A stretch of DNA of 16,880 nucleotides from Oscillospiraceae bacterium (GCA_020866945.1 JAJBVW010000225.1:1-16880); one strand, 5' to 3'. Positions 8,120 through 15,470 are shown, counted from the stretch's first letter. Notes: generated by a model not told the origin, from the sequence alone. Program-made: numbers and translations.

Positions 8120-8500
8120 CTATATGCCATGGCCACCTCCGTATTCCTGCATCACCGCTCCGGCGATATGCACCATCTGCGCAATTTTCATGGCTTTGTC
8201 CAGCTTTTCCTGCTTTTCCGGGCGCATATAGGGCCGCATAGCCATCAGCAGCGCGGTTGATTTGCTGTTCGACGCCTGTCCGCCGGAAAAGGCCTTACCC
8301 AGGGAGGCCAGAAGCTTTGCATCACTCCCCAGTGCAGCAAGCGCGCCCGTCTCCTGTTGGGGCAAGGGCACGGTTTCCGCCTCCTGTGCCTGGTTGCTTT
8401 CAGTCTGCCCCATCAGGCTTTTGGCCATCTGCGCAAGCTTCCCCATCTGCTCCGGGTCGGAGAGAACAGCGCTTATTTTATCTCCTATATCACTGTCCAT
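8120..8500 (-). CDS. Hypothetical small helical protein
   Basis: A 126-residue protein of unknown function, predicted soluble and mostly helical. The start at 8500 (MDSDIGDKISAVLSDPEQM) overlaps the previous gene's stop by 11 bases, which argues for translational coupling; an upstream ATG in the same frame is less likely. Features are an N-terminal LSDPEQMGKLAQMAKSLMG helix, a Gln/Glu-rich linker (about 33-55), and a C-terminal block LLMAMRPYMRPEKQEKLDKAMKI ending in a Gly-rich tail. I recall similar arrangements as uncharacterised clostridial proteins, but name no family. The frame stays open beyond its TAG for 35 codons, so it may be truncated. Confidence 0.72.
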   Translation of the reverse strand: MDSDIGDKISAVLSDPEQMGKLAQMAKSLMGQTESNQAQEAETVPLPQQETGALAALGSDAKLLASLGKAFSGGQASNSKSTALLMAMRPYMRPEKQEKLDKAMKIAQMVHIAGAVMQEYGGGHGI

Positions 8501-8744
8501 CCCGCACCGCCTTTTCCACCTGCGCGGCAAAGCTTTTGCCCTCCGGGGTAGATAAAATACCCTTCAGCATATTGGCCAGCGCCTGCATATCCCCCTGTTG
8601 GGCTGCCTGTGTCAGACGCTCGCCGTCCACCTGCGCGGCAAGCTTAACACCCTCTTCTGAGGATGCAAGCTTTTCCAGCGCCGCGGCGTTCTTCCCTCGC
8701 CGTACCTGCTGGGCATATTTTTCCAGATCCATATCCTGCTTCAT
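8490..8744 (-). CDS. Hypothetical small protein with internal duplication
   Basis: An 84-residue charged helical protein of unknown function. The ATG at 8744 is chosen because GGGGGA lies eight bases upstream; the longer frame to 8789 runs through the promoter and is rejected. Two similar segments are visible: LASSEEGVKLAAQV (about 26-39) and ILSTPEGKSFAAQV (about 62-75), suggesting an internal repeat. No signal peptide or membrane helix is present. Its stop overlaps the start of the next small gene, so the two are co-transcribed and probably coupled. The upstream promoter resembles a late sporulation type, which would place expression in the mother cell. This is inference only. Confidence 0.7.
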   Translation of the reverse strand: MKQDMDLEKYAQQVRRGKNAAALEKLASSEEGVKLAAQVDGERLTQAAQQGDMQALANMLKGILSTPEGKSFAAQVEKAVRDGQ

Positions 8745-8769
8745 ATGAAAATCCCCCCTCTGCTGACCC

Positions 8770-8796
8770 ATTCTATGCGAGCCATGCAAAGGGGGT
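8770..8796 (-). promoter_or_regulatory. Possible sigma-K/sigma-E type promoter
   Basis: On the minus strand, AC (8796-8795) is followed after 17 bases by CATAGAAT (8777-8770). This fits the sigma-K pattern AC-N16/17-CATANNNT. The predicted transcript would begin about 20 bases before the ATG at 8744. No good sigma-A pair was seen. The motif is short, so a chance match is possible. Confidence 0.4.
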
Positions 8797-8817
8797 GACT
8801 ATTTTTTTAAAGAGCCG

Positions 8818-11800
8818 TCAGTTCAGGTAGTTATACAGCCGCATGAACATGGTGGCGACCTCAGCGCGCGTGGCGGCGGAGGTAGGATTGATTTTGCTGT
8901 TGTTATCGCCCTGGATAATGCCGATGTTCACCATTGCATTAACCGCATCCTTGGCATAACTCGCAACGCTGGAGCTGTCGCTAAAGGTCGAGCTGGTAGT
9001 GGAAAGATTCATGCCGAGCTGCTCTGTCAGGTAGTTATAAATGATAACACATATATCCTGGCGGGAAATAGCATTGCCGGGGCTGAATGTTGTGGACGAT
9101 GTACCGTTCACGATGTCATTCAGATACGCCCACTGGGCGTATCCAGCGCAATAGCTGACGCTGGAACCGGTCAAATCGGTGAACGGACAGACGCTGAGCA
9201 ATGTTTTGTTGTTATAGGTAGAGCGCACATAGCCTGTATATCCGTTATAACTGACCTGATACCACAAAACGCCGTCAACGCTTTCAGAAGCGGAAACTGT
9301 TCCCAGCACATGAACATACTGTCCGCTGGCAGCAATGCTAGTGACCTGGCTGCTGCTTGTAGTTGTATCCGAACGGACGATGATGTCCGTAAAGTTCGTC
9401 ATGCCAACAGTGCCAGACCAATCCTCAAAGGTACTGCTGACGCCGGCGAAACGGCCCAGGAGCGTGATAAACTGCGCTCTGGTCATACTGCTGTTGGGCG
9501 AGAAGGTAGTAGATGTGACGCCCACCATCAGATCCTTGGCATAGACAAAGCCAACCGCAGCAGCATACCAGCTGGAATTGGACACATCCGTGAAGGGCAG
9601 GGAGATTTCCGCCGAAATCGTGTGATCTGCCTTAACATTGCTGAAGGTATAGCTCGTTTTGGAGGTACCAATGCTTGTTCCATCTACCTTCACGTCTCCC
9701 AGCGTATATCCGGACAGTGAGGAAATGGTGAAGGTCACGCTGCCGCCCGACAGAACGCTGACCGACCCGGAGGGCGAGATGAACCCGTATGGGTCATCTA
9801 CCGTGATGGTATACATGGTGCCAATTTTCATCTTATAGGTGGTGATACTGCTGGAAACACAGCCGTCAGCCACGGCAAATGCCTTGATGGTCATGCCGTC
9901 CGTCACAGTAATGCTTGTGGAGGAAGTAACCTTGCTGCTGGAGGTCGTGGGCGTGGAGCCATTGGTGGTGTAATATATAGTCTCTCCATCCTCACACTCC
10001 AGCGTCACGGTAGTACCGGAAGCCACATAATAATAGCTGCCTGACAGATACGCATTATTGCCGCTGGTTGTCACCACCTCTGGCGCGCTAACCTGGGTAA
10101 TCGTCTGATTCAGCGATACACTGCTGTCATAACCGTCCACAACGGCAATAGCTCGTATAGTGGTCTCCTTCGTTATCTTGAATGGGCCGGTATATTTTGT
10201 GCTGCTTGTGGACGGTGTGGTGCCGTCAGTCGTGTAATAGATGATCGCAGAGCTGTCCGAATGGGACAGGGTCACGGTGGCGCTGCCGGCGCCAGCGGAT
10301 GTCACGGTCATGGTAGGCGCGGCGGCATAGCCCAGGCCCGCATCGTTGCTGGGCGCGCTCACGTTGGGCTTGCTGCTGCAGCTGCGGCGATAGATGGCAT
10401 AGCCGCGGTTCAGATAATAGCTCGTGAGGGTACTCAGCGTCGTTATCTTGTCATAGGTTTTGCCCTCGATGGCCTCGCCATAGCATGTAACGCGCATCTT
10501 GCAGGGTGTCTGCTCAGTGATTTCCACAGAGACGATGTTGCCGTCGGAATCATAGCCAATATCCGTGACCAGCATAACGTGGCTGGAGGGGTTATTGATA
10601 GCGTCGCCAACCTGGAGCTTTTGGATGTCCGTTCCAATATAAGAGGAGAATGTCAACAGGCTGCGGCAGGTGCAGCGGTACGGCAGATCCCAGGCATAGG
10701 AAACAAAGCCAGAGCAGTCGCTGCCGTAATAGGGCGCGGTGCGGGAATACGTGGAATAGCTTGAATAGAACACGCTGCTGGAATCGCTGACCGCCTCCAA
10801 AAATTCTGCCAGTGTCAAATCCCAGCCCACAAAGCCGGTGCTGACCGCCTGGGAATAAGGAACGCCCTTATAGGTCTTTCCTGCCTGAAAATAACCATAG
10901 GTGATGGTGCCGTCCGTGGCCTCCACCTTGGAGCCATAGCCGGAGTTTGCGCTGACGTAGGAGGAGTTGTCCCCGCCCCAGGAATACCGGGTGACCAGGC
11001 ACGTCCAAGTGACCTCCGCCATCTGCTGCGCGCGAAGAACTATATTCTGCTGGTTGGTCGTCAGCGACCCGGTCAAAACCTCCGAGGTGCTGGCAAGCAT
11101 GATGCCGGAGCCGGTGGATACGTAGTCCTCCAGAACCTCCTGCTTTTCCTCATATTCTTCGGATTCCAGAAACTCCGCTTCAATGGCGAGCTGCTCCTCG
11201 TCAGTCAAATCTGACTGCGCTTCGGATAATTCAGACTGATGCAAGCTGTATGTTTCCAGGTTGACAGAACCGTCAAACAACGCAGAAAGGGACGTTTGCC
11301 AGGTGCCGCTGTCGTTCACGACCACCAGGTAATCTCCGTCCGGGTAGCAGCTTGTAATTTCAGAGAGCAGGGCGCTCTCTACGCCCTCCGCATACAGAGT
11401 ATAATTCAACACAGAGCCGGTCAGATAGAGATTGCCATACTCCGTGGGAATAAGCCCCTTCAGGCCGGAAGGACTGTCAAGCGTTTCCAGCTCGCCGCTT
11501 TCCATGTCATAGGAATATGCCGCGCCGCCGGCCATGAATCTCAGCTCCTGGCCCATGACATACATCTGTTTAATGGTGGTTCCAAAGTCATAGACAGTCT
11601 CCGCCGTGCCGCCGGTTGCGTTCATGCGGTATACAACGCCGGATACAGTATAATACAGATACCCATCAGACAGGTTGAGGTTCTTTGCATCCACATCCGC
11701 AAGAAGGGTCGCGCTGCCGTCTATATCCAGATAGAGACCGTCCTCACTGTAATAGAAGCTGCTGCCGGAGGTCAGCGTCGTGCCGCCGCCAAGAATGGCA

Positions 11801-12222
11801 GCCACCGTGTTGCCCGGCTCTGTCCAGGGCCAGGTCTTATGCTCCGTTTCCTCGGCGTCCTCTTCCGACTCGGCTGATTCCTCATCGGTCTCATCGGACT
11901 CTAGCACCTCATCGGTTGCATCAGAGGACTCGTCTTCTGTCTCGGAAGAGGCTTCGCCAGCAGACTCATCCTCCGCCTCATCGGACGTCTCTTCATCCGC
12001 TTCAGCAGCAGCCTCCTCAGAGTCTGACGCCGCTTCATCTATGGCAGCGCCCTCCCCTGTTTCGGAATCATCGTCCGCTGCGGCAGGCGCCTCCGTCACA
12101 GAGGTCTCCTCGCTCTCCAATGCGACAGGGGCTTCCTCCTGCGCAAATGCGATACCTGTCCCCAGGGAAAGTATAATGGTCATTACCAGAAGCAATGAGG
12201 TTATCTTATGGAATACAGACAT
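8818..12222 (-). CDS. SLH-anchored surface protein with NlpC/P60-like hydrolase domain
   Basis: A 1134-residue exported protein, probably bound to the wall by SLH repeats and cutting peptidoglycan peptides. Domains in order: signal peptide 1-27 (AFA|QE); acidic Ser/Asp/Glu/Ala linker 28-127; beta-repeat region 137-330, like bacterial propeller domains; NlpC/P60-like domain about 395-612, with C503 in DCSGF and H548 in SSHVMLV. Two chitobiase-C-terminal-type domains follow (about 625-800; YYTTDGTTPSTSS and YYTTNGSTPTTSS). Next come a Gly/Ser beta repeat (about 803-875), SLH1 (876-925), SH3b (946-1003), SLH2 (1013-1065) and SLH3 (1080-1134). The ATG at 12222 has GGAGG six bases upstream. It appears to be a single-gene unit. 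The third catalytic polar residue is uncertain; E or Q in EITEQTP are candidates. Confidence 0.88.
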   Translation of the reverse strand: MSVFHKITSLLLVMTIILSLGTGIAFAQEEAPVALESEETSVTEAPAAADDDSETGEGAAIDEAASDSEEAAAEADEETSDEAEDESAGEASSETEDESSDATDEVLESDETDEESAESEEDAEETEHKTWPWTEPGNTVAAILGGGTTLTSGSSFYYSEDGLYLDIDGSATLLADVDAKNLNLSDGYLYYTVSGVVYRMNATGGTAETVYDFGTTIKQMYVMGQELRFMAGGAAYSYDMESGELETLDSPSGLKGLIPTEYGNLYLTGSVLNYTLYAEGVESALLSEITSCYPDGDYLVVVNDSGTWQTSLSALFDGSVNLETYSLHQSELSEAQSDLTDEEQLAIEAEFLESEEYEEKQEVLEDYVSTGSGIMLASTSEVLTGSLTTNQQNIVLRAQQMAEVTWTCLVTRYSWGGDNSSYVSANSGYGSKVEATDGTITYGYFQAGKTYKGVPYSQAVSTGFVGWDLTLAEFLEAVSDSSSVFYSSYSTYSRTAPYYGSDCSGFVSYAWDLPYRCTCRSLLTFSSYIGTDIQKLQVGDAINNPSSHVMLVTDIGYDSDGNIVSVEITEQTPCKMRVTCYGEAIEGKTYDKITTLSTLTSYYLNRGYAIYRRSCSSKPNVSAPSNDAGLGYAAAPTMTVTSAGAGSATVTLSHSDSSAIIYYTTDGTTPSTSSTKYTGPFKITKETTIRAIAVVDGYDSSVSLNQTITQVSAPEVVTTSGNNAYLSGSYYYVASGTTVTLECEDGETIYYTTNGSTPTTSSSKVTSSTSITVTDGMTIKAFAVADGCVSSSITTYKMKIGTMYTITVDDPYGFISPSGSVSVLSGGSVTFTISSLSGYTLGDVKVDGTSIGTSKTSYTFSNVKADHTISAEISLPFTDVSNSSWYAAAVGFVYAKDLMVGVTSTTFSPNSSMTRAQFITLLGRFAGVSSTFEDWSGTVGMTNFTDIIVRSDTTTSSSQVTSIAASGQYVHVLGTVSASESVDGVLWYQVSYNGYTGYVRSTYNNKTLLSVCPFTDLTGSSVSYCAGYAQWAYLNDIVNGTSSTTFSPGNAISRQDICVIIYNYLTEQLGMNLSTTSSTFSDSSSVASYAKDAVNAMVNIGIIQGDNNSKINPTSAATRAEVATMFMRLYNYLN

Positions 12223-12228
12223 GATTAT

Positions 12229-12233
12229 CCTCC
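12229..12233 (-). promoter_or_regulatory. Shine-Dalgarno site of the SLH protein gene
   Basis: GGAGG on the minus strand, six bases before the ATG at 12222. It fixes the start codon. Confidence 0.85.
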
Positions 12234-12248
12234 ATAATATACGTCACA

Positions 12249-12344
12249 ATACCCGTCAGCGCTCCGCGCCTCCTGGATATATAAGCATATATAAGGCCAG
12301 TGCGCCTTTATATGTTCCTTATTATACCAGAGCTGTGACGGGAT
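12249..12344. repeat. Imperfect inverted repeat spanning promoter and leader
   Basis: ATACCCGTCAGCGCTC (12249-12264) and GAGCTGTGACGGGAT (12330-12344) are imperfect reverse complements sharing the core CCCGTCA/TGACGGG. The right copy lies in the -35/-10 spacer of the SLH gene promoter, the left one in its leader. They could be paired operator sites. Only the left copy is transcribed, so an RNA hairpin between the two is excluded. Confidence 0.45.
12277..12295. repeat. Tandem 9-base AT-rich repeat in the SLH leader
   Basis: ATATATAAG occurs at 12277-12285 and again at 12287-12295. It lies in the transcribed leader of the SLH gene. The purpose is unknown; it may be a low-structure region or a binding site. 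Confidence 0.5.
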
Positions 12345-12349
12345 TGCAA
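12321..12349 (-). promoter_or_regulatory. Sigma-A promoter of the SLH protein gene
   Basis: On the minus strand TTGCAA (12349-12344) and TATAAT (12326-12321) are separated by exactly 17 bases. Transcription should start near 12314, leaving a leader of about 90 bases before the ATG at 12222. This is the best vegetative promoter in the window. Confidence 0.8.
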
Positions 12350-12408
12350 GAACTTTTTGTTTCCGATTTGTAACCATTTGAAACTGTTTGTTGCTAACAG
12401 TGTGTGCT

Positions 12409-12973
12409 TCACCGGTTTACGCTGGCTAAAATTTCCTCACACAGCGCTGCCATTTCCTCCGGGGTCTCCTGCATCCCAGATTGAATCCAACCTCGAATAA
12501 TATTTACAAACGCGCCCTCAAAGGCAAGGTTTAAATAGTGTCTCTCGGCGCTTTTAGGCGCATCATCCCGCTCGAGCAGAGATGGCATGGAAAGCACTGA
12601 GCCAAGGGGAATCTTGGCAATTATTAAGATTGTGGGCCAGCCGCTTATTATTACAGACCTTTTGAAAAAAGGCCAAGTATTGATTATACCCTCTGCCCTG
12701 AATGGCTGCCTGTATAATGCCACTGATTTCCTTCGTCACAGAATCCGACAACTCAGCCAACAGATCTTCCTTCGTGGCATAATTTCGATAGAAGGTAGCC
12801 CGCGACACCCCGGCGCGGCTGACAAGCTCCGTAACGGATATTTTTTGCAGCTCCTTTTCTCTGAGCAGGTGAATCAGCGCCGTTCGCAGGCACTCTCTGG
12901 ATATTCGATTGGATTCCTCCCCGGACAAACGCTGTATCTTGCGTTTCTCCAGCTCCGTTTTCTCTTCCGGCAT
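12409..12973 (-). pseudogene. TetR-family regulator, interrupted by a frameshift
   Basis: The N-terminal part is a TetR DNA-binding domain: helix-turn-helix reading KISVTELVSRAGVSRATFYRNYATKEDLL at about residues 45-72. The start at 12973 (MPEEK) is chosen because GGAGG (12986-12982) lies eight bases upstream. After NKRLAHNL the frame breaks near 12618-12632 and ends at 12563. The missing C-terminal domain continues in another frame: IAKIPLGSVL through AERHYLNLAFEGAFVNIIRGWIQSGMQETPEEM, to the stop at 12409. One extra base explains it. Reassembled length is about 187 residues, normal for TetR. It is divergent from the HdeD-like gene, its probable target. If the shift is real, the product keeps DNA binding but loses its ligand domain. 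Confidence 0.75.
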
Positions 12974-12994
12974 AACACAAGCCTCCATCTTTGT

Positions 12995-13009
12995 TTCTGT
13001 GATACAGAA
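12995..13009. promoter_or_regulatory. Perfect palindrome before the TetR gene, candidate operator
   Basis: TTCTGT-GAT-ACAGAA is a perfect 6-3-6 inverted repeat, 22 bases before the TetR start codon. Its position suits autoregulation, and the size suits a TetR dimer. No binding evidence is available. Confidence 0.45.
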
Positions 13010-13078
13010 TTTTTGTAATTGTCTATTTTCAATGGATTCCTATGGATTTTCCCTTCTCATTGTGCTACTATTGTCCGT

Positions 13079-13092
13079 AGATACATTTATCT
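13079..13092. promoter_or_regulatory. Second palindrome in the divergent region
   Basis: AGATA-CATT-TATCT is a perfect 5-4-5 inverted repeat. A weak plus-strand pair, TTGTGC-16-TACATT, would place its -10 (13082-13087) inside this palindrome, so a bound repressor could block the HdeD-like gene. It shares GATACA with the palindrome at 12995. Confidence 0.35.
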
Positions 13093-13102
13093 CACCGATT
13101 CA

Positions 13103-13131
13103 ATCGTATCACCTTCGGCGTCAAATGTCAA
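13103..13131 (-). promoter_or_regulatory. Probable promoter of the TetR gene
   Basis: On the minus strand a perfect TTGACA (13131-13126) is followed after 17 bases by TACGAT (13108-13103). The transcript would run through both palindromes with a leader of about 120 bases before the TetR start. Confidence 0.55.
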
Positions 13132-13148
13132 CCTGAAGCGAATTTATG

Positions 13149-13163
13149 GCCCGTTTCACGGGC
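13149..13163. repeat. Hairpin just before the HdeD-like ribosome site
   Basis: GCCCGT-TTC-ACGGGC is a perfect 6-3-6 inverted repeat directly before GGAAAGG (13164-13170). In RNA it is a tight stem-loop beside the ribosome site. It could tune translation or be a DNA operator. Confidence 0.4.
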
Positions 13164-13180
13164 GGAAAGGTGTTTTAACC

Positions 13181-13744
13181 ATGAAAGCAATCAAGGAAAA
13201 TTCCAGCAGCCTGCTTGTCAGCGTGGCAGAGATCATCGTGGGCATACTGCTCTTTATCAACCCCACCGCGTTCACCTCCGGCATCATCGTCCTGGGCGGC
13301 ATTGTCCTGGTCGTAATGGGAGCCATCAACGTCATTGCCCACCTGCGCCAGCCGGCGGAGATTGCCATTCACGAGCGGCGGCTGACTGTGGGTCTGGTGG
13401 AAATCGCTGTGGGCCTGTTTTTCATCATTCGCCCAAGCTGGCTCACCGCCGTTTTCCCGGCTGTTACCATTATCTATGGCATCGTCATGTTGGTGATGGG
13501 CTTTGTGAAGGCGCAGTATACCATTGACCTGCTGCGGCTGAAGCAGCCCCAGTGGTTCCTGGCCCTTATCAGCACCGTGATTTCCATTGTGGCCGCCATC
13601 GTTATTCTCAGTCATCCTCTCTCCTCCACCGCATTCCTCTGGAACTTCACCGCCATTATGCTGATCATCGAGGCCGTGATAGACATCGTCACCGTGTTCT
13701 TCAAGGGCGGCAAAAACGCCGGGGCCGGTGCCACGGAGCAATAA
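13181..13744 (+). CDS. HdeD/DUF308-like membrane protein
   Basis: A 187-residue integral membrane protein. About six hydrophobic helices are visible in pairs: around residues 10-29 and 33-55, two more around 70-110, and two around 125-170, with a Lys/Gly-rich tail. This pattern and length match the HdeD/DUF308 family, known from acid resistance in enteric bacteria; its role in Firmicutes is poorly defined. The ATG at 13181 is chosen because GGAAAGG lies about ten bases upstream. A longer frame from 13019 would cross the regulatory palindromes and is rejected. It is divergent from the TetR gene and 29 bases before the GH79-like gene, so it is probably co-transcribed with the latter and TetR-controlled. 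Confidence 0.82.
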   Translation: MKAIKENSSSLLVSVAEIIVGILLFINPTAFTSGIIVLGGIVLVVMGAINVIAHLRQPAEIAIHERRLTVGLVEIAVGLFFIIRPSWLTAVFPAVTIIYGIVMLVMGFVKAQYTIDLLRLKQPQWFLALISTVISIVAAIVILSHPLSSTAFLWNFTAIMLIIEAVIDIVTVFFKGGKNAGAGATEQ

Positions 13745-13773
13745 ATCGAACCCTCTCGCTGGAGAAATCAATA

Positions 13774-15319
13774 ATGGAACAAAGTAATATGACCCAGCAT
13801 ATCACCCTCTCCCCTGGGGCCTTGAAGCCTCTTCGGAATATCGATCCCATGCTGATGAGCTATAACATCGAGTTTGCGGAAGTAACCGGCGGGACATTCT
13901 GGAAAGCATACACGCCGGGCCAGATTGCCGGAACAGAACCCTTTTATGTGGAGCCGTCCCAGGATGGAATAGAGGCCATGTATAAGGATCTGATGCAGGT
14001 CTATCCCCCCATCGACCTGAAAAGCGAAAAGCTCATCACCCTGACAAAGGCCCTTGGCCCCGCCTGGGTGCGGGTGTCCGGCACATGGGCCACCAAAACC
14101 TATTATGATTTTGACGGAACCACCGGCGGCAAGGCCCCGGAGGGCTATCTGAACATTTTGACCAAGGATCAGTGGCTGGGCGTGCTGGACTTTGTGAAGG
14201 CCACCGGCACGAAGCTGATGATTTCCCTGGCCAACTGCCCCGGCCTCCACGCCGCCCACGAGCCATGGAACCCCGCTGAGGCGGAAAAAATATTCTCCCT
14301 CAGCCGGGATTACGGCGTTCCCATTTCCGCCGCAGAGTTTGCCAATGAGCCGAACATGATGGAGGGAACCGGCTTCCCCAAGGGCTACACCCCTGCCGAT
14401 TACCGCCGGGATCAGGATTTGTTTTTCCGCTGGCTGCGGGCCTATTACCCGGACTGTCTGTGCGTCGGCCCCAGCTCCACCGGCGGGGACAGCGTCTCCT
14501 TTGGCCGCCTGGACAGCTCCGGCAAGAGCGGCGGTTGAGCAGCTTATGCCCGGCATATGCGGGTGCGACGCCCTGCTGGAGGGGACACGGGAACCGCTGG
14601 ATGTTTTCAGCTATCATTATTATAATGGCATCTCTGACCGGCTGGCCTCCCTTTTGCCGGAGGGCCACTGGCAGCCGGAGGAGGCCGCCAGCGAGGCATA
14701 TCTGGACACGGCCATGGCCTTTGCCCGCACCTATGTCCCCTTCCGGGACAAATACTGCCCCGGCGGGGCCATGTGGGTCACGGAATCCGGGGACGCAGGC
14801 GGGGGCGGGGACACCTGGGCCTTCACCTATCTGGACGTGTTCCGCACCCTAAACGAGCTGGGCGGCTTTGCCGTCATCACGGACGGGGTGGTATTCCACA
14901 ACACACTGGCCTCCTCGGATTATGGATTCCTGGCCCGCCAGACATTTGACCCCCGGCCCAACTATTTCGCTGTGCTGCTGTGGAACCGCCTGATGGGCAC
15001 CCCGGTCTATGACACCGGCGAACCCATCCGCGAGGGCGCTCCCGTCTACGCCCACTCCCGCCGGGACGGAACGCCTGGCGTTTCCTATCTTATCATCAAC
15101 AATTCCCGAACCGAGACTACCCAGGTCACGCTTCCCGTTCCCGCCCAGCGCTATACCCTGACCGGAGCAAACGGAGACCTGCGCGCCGCTGTCATGACCC
15201 TCAATGGACGTCCCCTAACTTTGGGCGTAAATAACGCTCTTCCTGACCTTTCCCCTATCGCACAACCCGCCGGGACTATCGAGCTGGCGCCTGGCACCTG
15301 CACATTTTTGGTGATGTAA
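13774..15319 (+). pseudogene. GH79-like glycoside hydrolase, split by a frameshift
   Basis: Reassembled, it is a protein of about 515 residues resembling GH79 (heparanase/beta-glucuronidase, clan GH-A). The first part, from ATG 13774, reads MLMSYNIEF, LGPAWVRVSGTWATKTYYD and AEFANEPNM, with the probable acid/base glutamate at residue 192. The frame breaks between about 14470 and 14535, and this part stops at 14536-14538. The second part reads AAVEQLMPG, DVFSYHYYNG and WVTESGDAGGGG, with the probable nucleophile glutamate encoded at 14783-14785. It ends with a beta-sandwich tail at 15319. The two catalytic glutamates therefore lie on opposite sides of the break, so neither piece alone should be active. 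No signal peptide is seen, so it is probably cytoplasmic. GGAG precedes the start. Substrate is unknown; uronic-acid glycosides are typical. Confidence 0.75.
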
Positions 15320-15339
15320 CGCGTATCAATTCATATCAA

Positions 15340-15386
15340 AACCCGTGGCCGCCGTACATGAAACGGCTACCACGGGTTATTTTTTC
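15340..15386 (+). terminator. Strong Rho-independent terminator after the GH79-like gene
   Basis: AACCCGTGG (15340-15348) pairs with CCACGGGTT (15370-15378). An inner GCCGT/ACGGC stem (15351-15355, 15363-15367) adds stability, and ATTTTTT follows. On the minus strand TTTTGATAT follows, so it may also end the converging fhs transcript. Confidence 0.88.
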
Positions 15387-15397
15387 ACTGGTTAATT

Positions 15398-15454
15398 TTT
15401 ACAACTCAGAGGATTACATCCCCCGTCTGTGTAGAGTCGATTTTTCGTTGTAAA
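15398..15454. repeat. Spaced 8-base inverted repeat between converging genes
   Basis: TTTACAAC (15398-15405) and GTTGTAAA (15447-15454) are perfect reverse complements, 41 bases apart. They lie in the 150-base gap between GH79 and fhs. No recombinase gene is nearby. A long stem-loop in the fhs 3' region is the simplest reading. Confidence 0.4.
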
Positions 15455-15470
15455 GTCTTATCTTATCATC

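Noticed and set aside
7813..8136. 107-residue minus-strand frame starting at a GTG
   Set aside because: It fuses a poor-coding region with the first half of the degraded small gene and reads past the frameshift into the terminator; the shorter start at 8007 explains the ribosome site better.
11780..12373. Ser-rich open frame on the plus strand
   Set aside because: It is the complement of the acidic Asp/Glu/Ser linker of the SLH protein and extends across its promoter.
13019..13180. Upstream extension of the HdeD-like gene
   Set aside because: It crosses the palindromes and the TetR promoter, and the ATG at 13181 has its own ribosome site and begins at the family N-terminus.
15398..15454. 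Invertible element or recombinase site
   Set aside because: Only one 8-base inverted repeat is present and no recombinase gene lies in the window.
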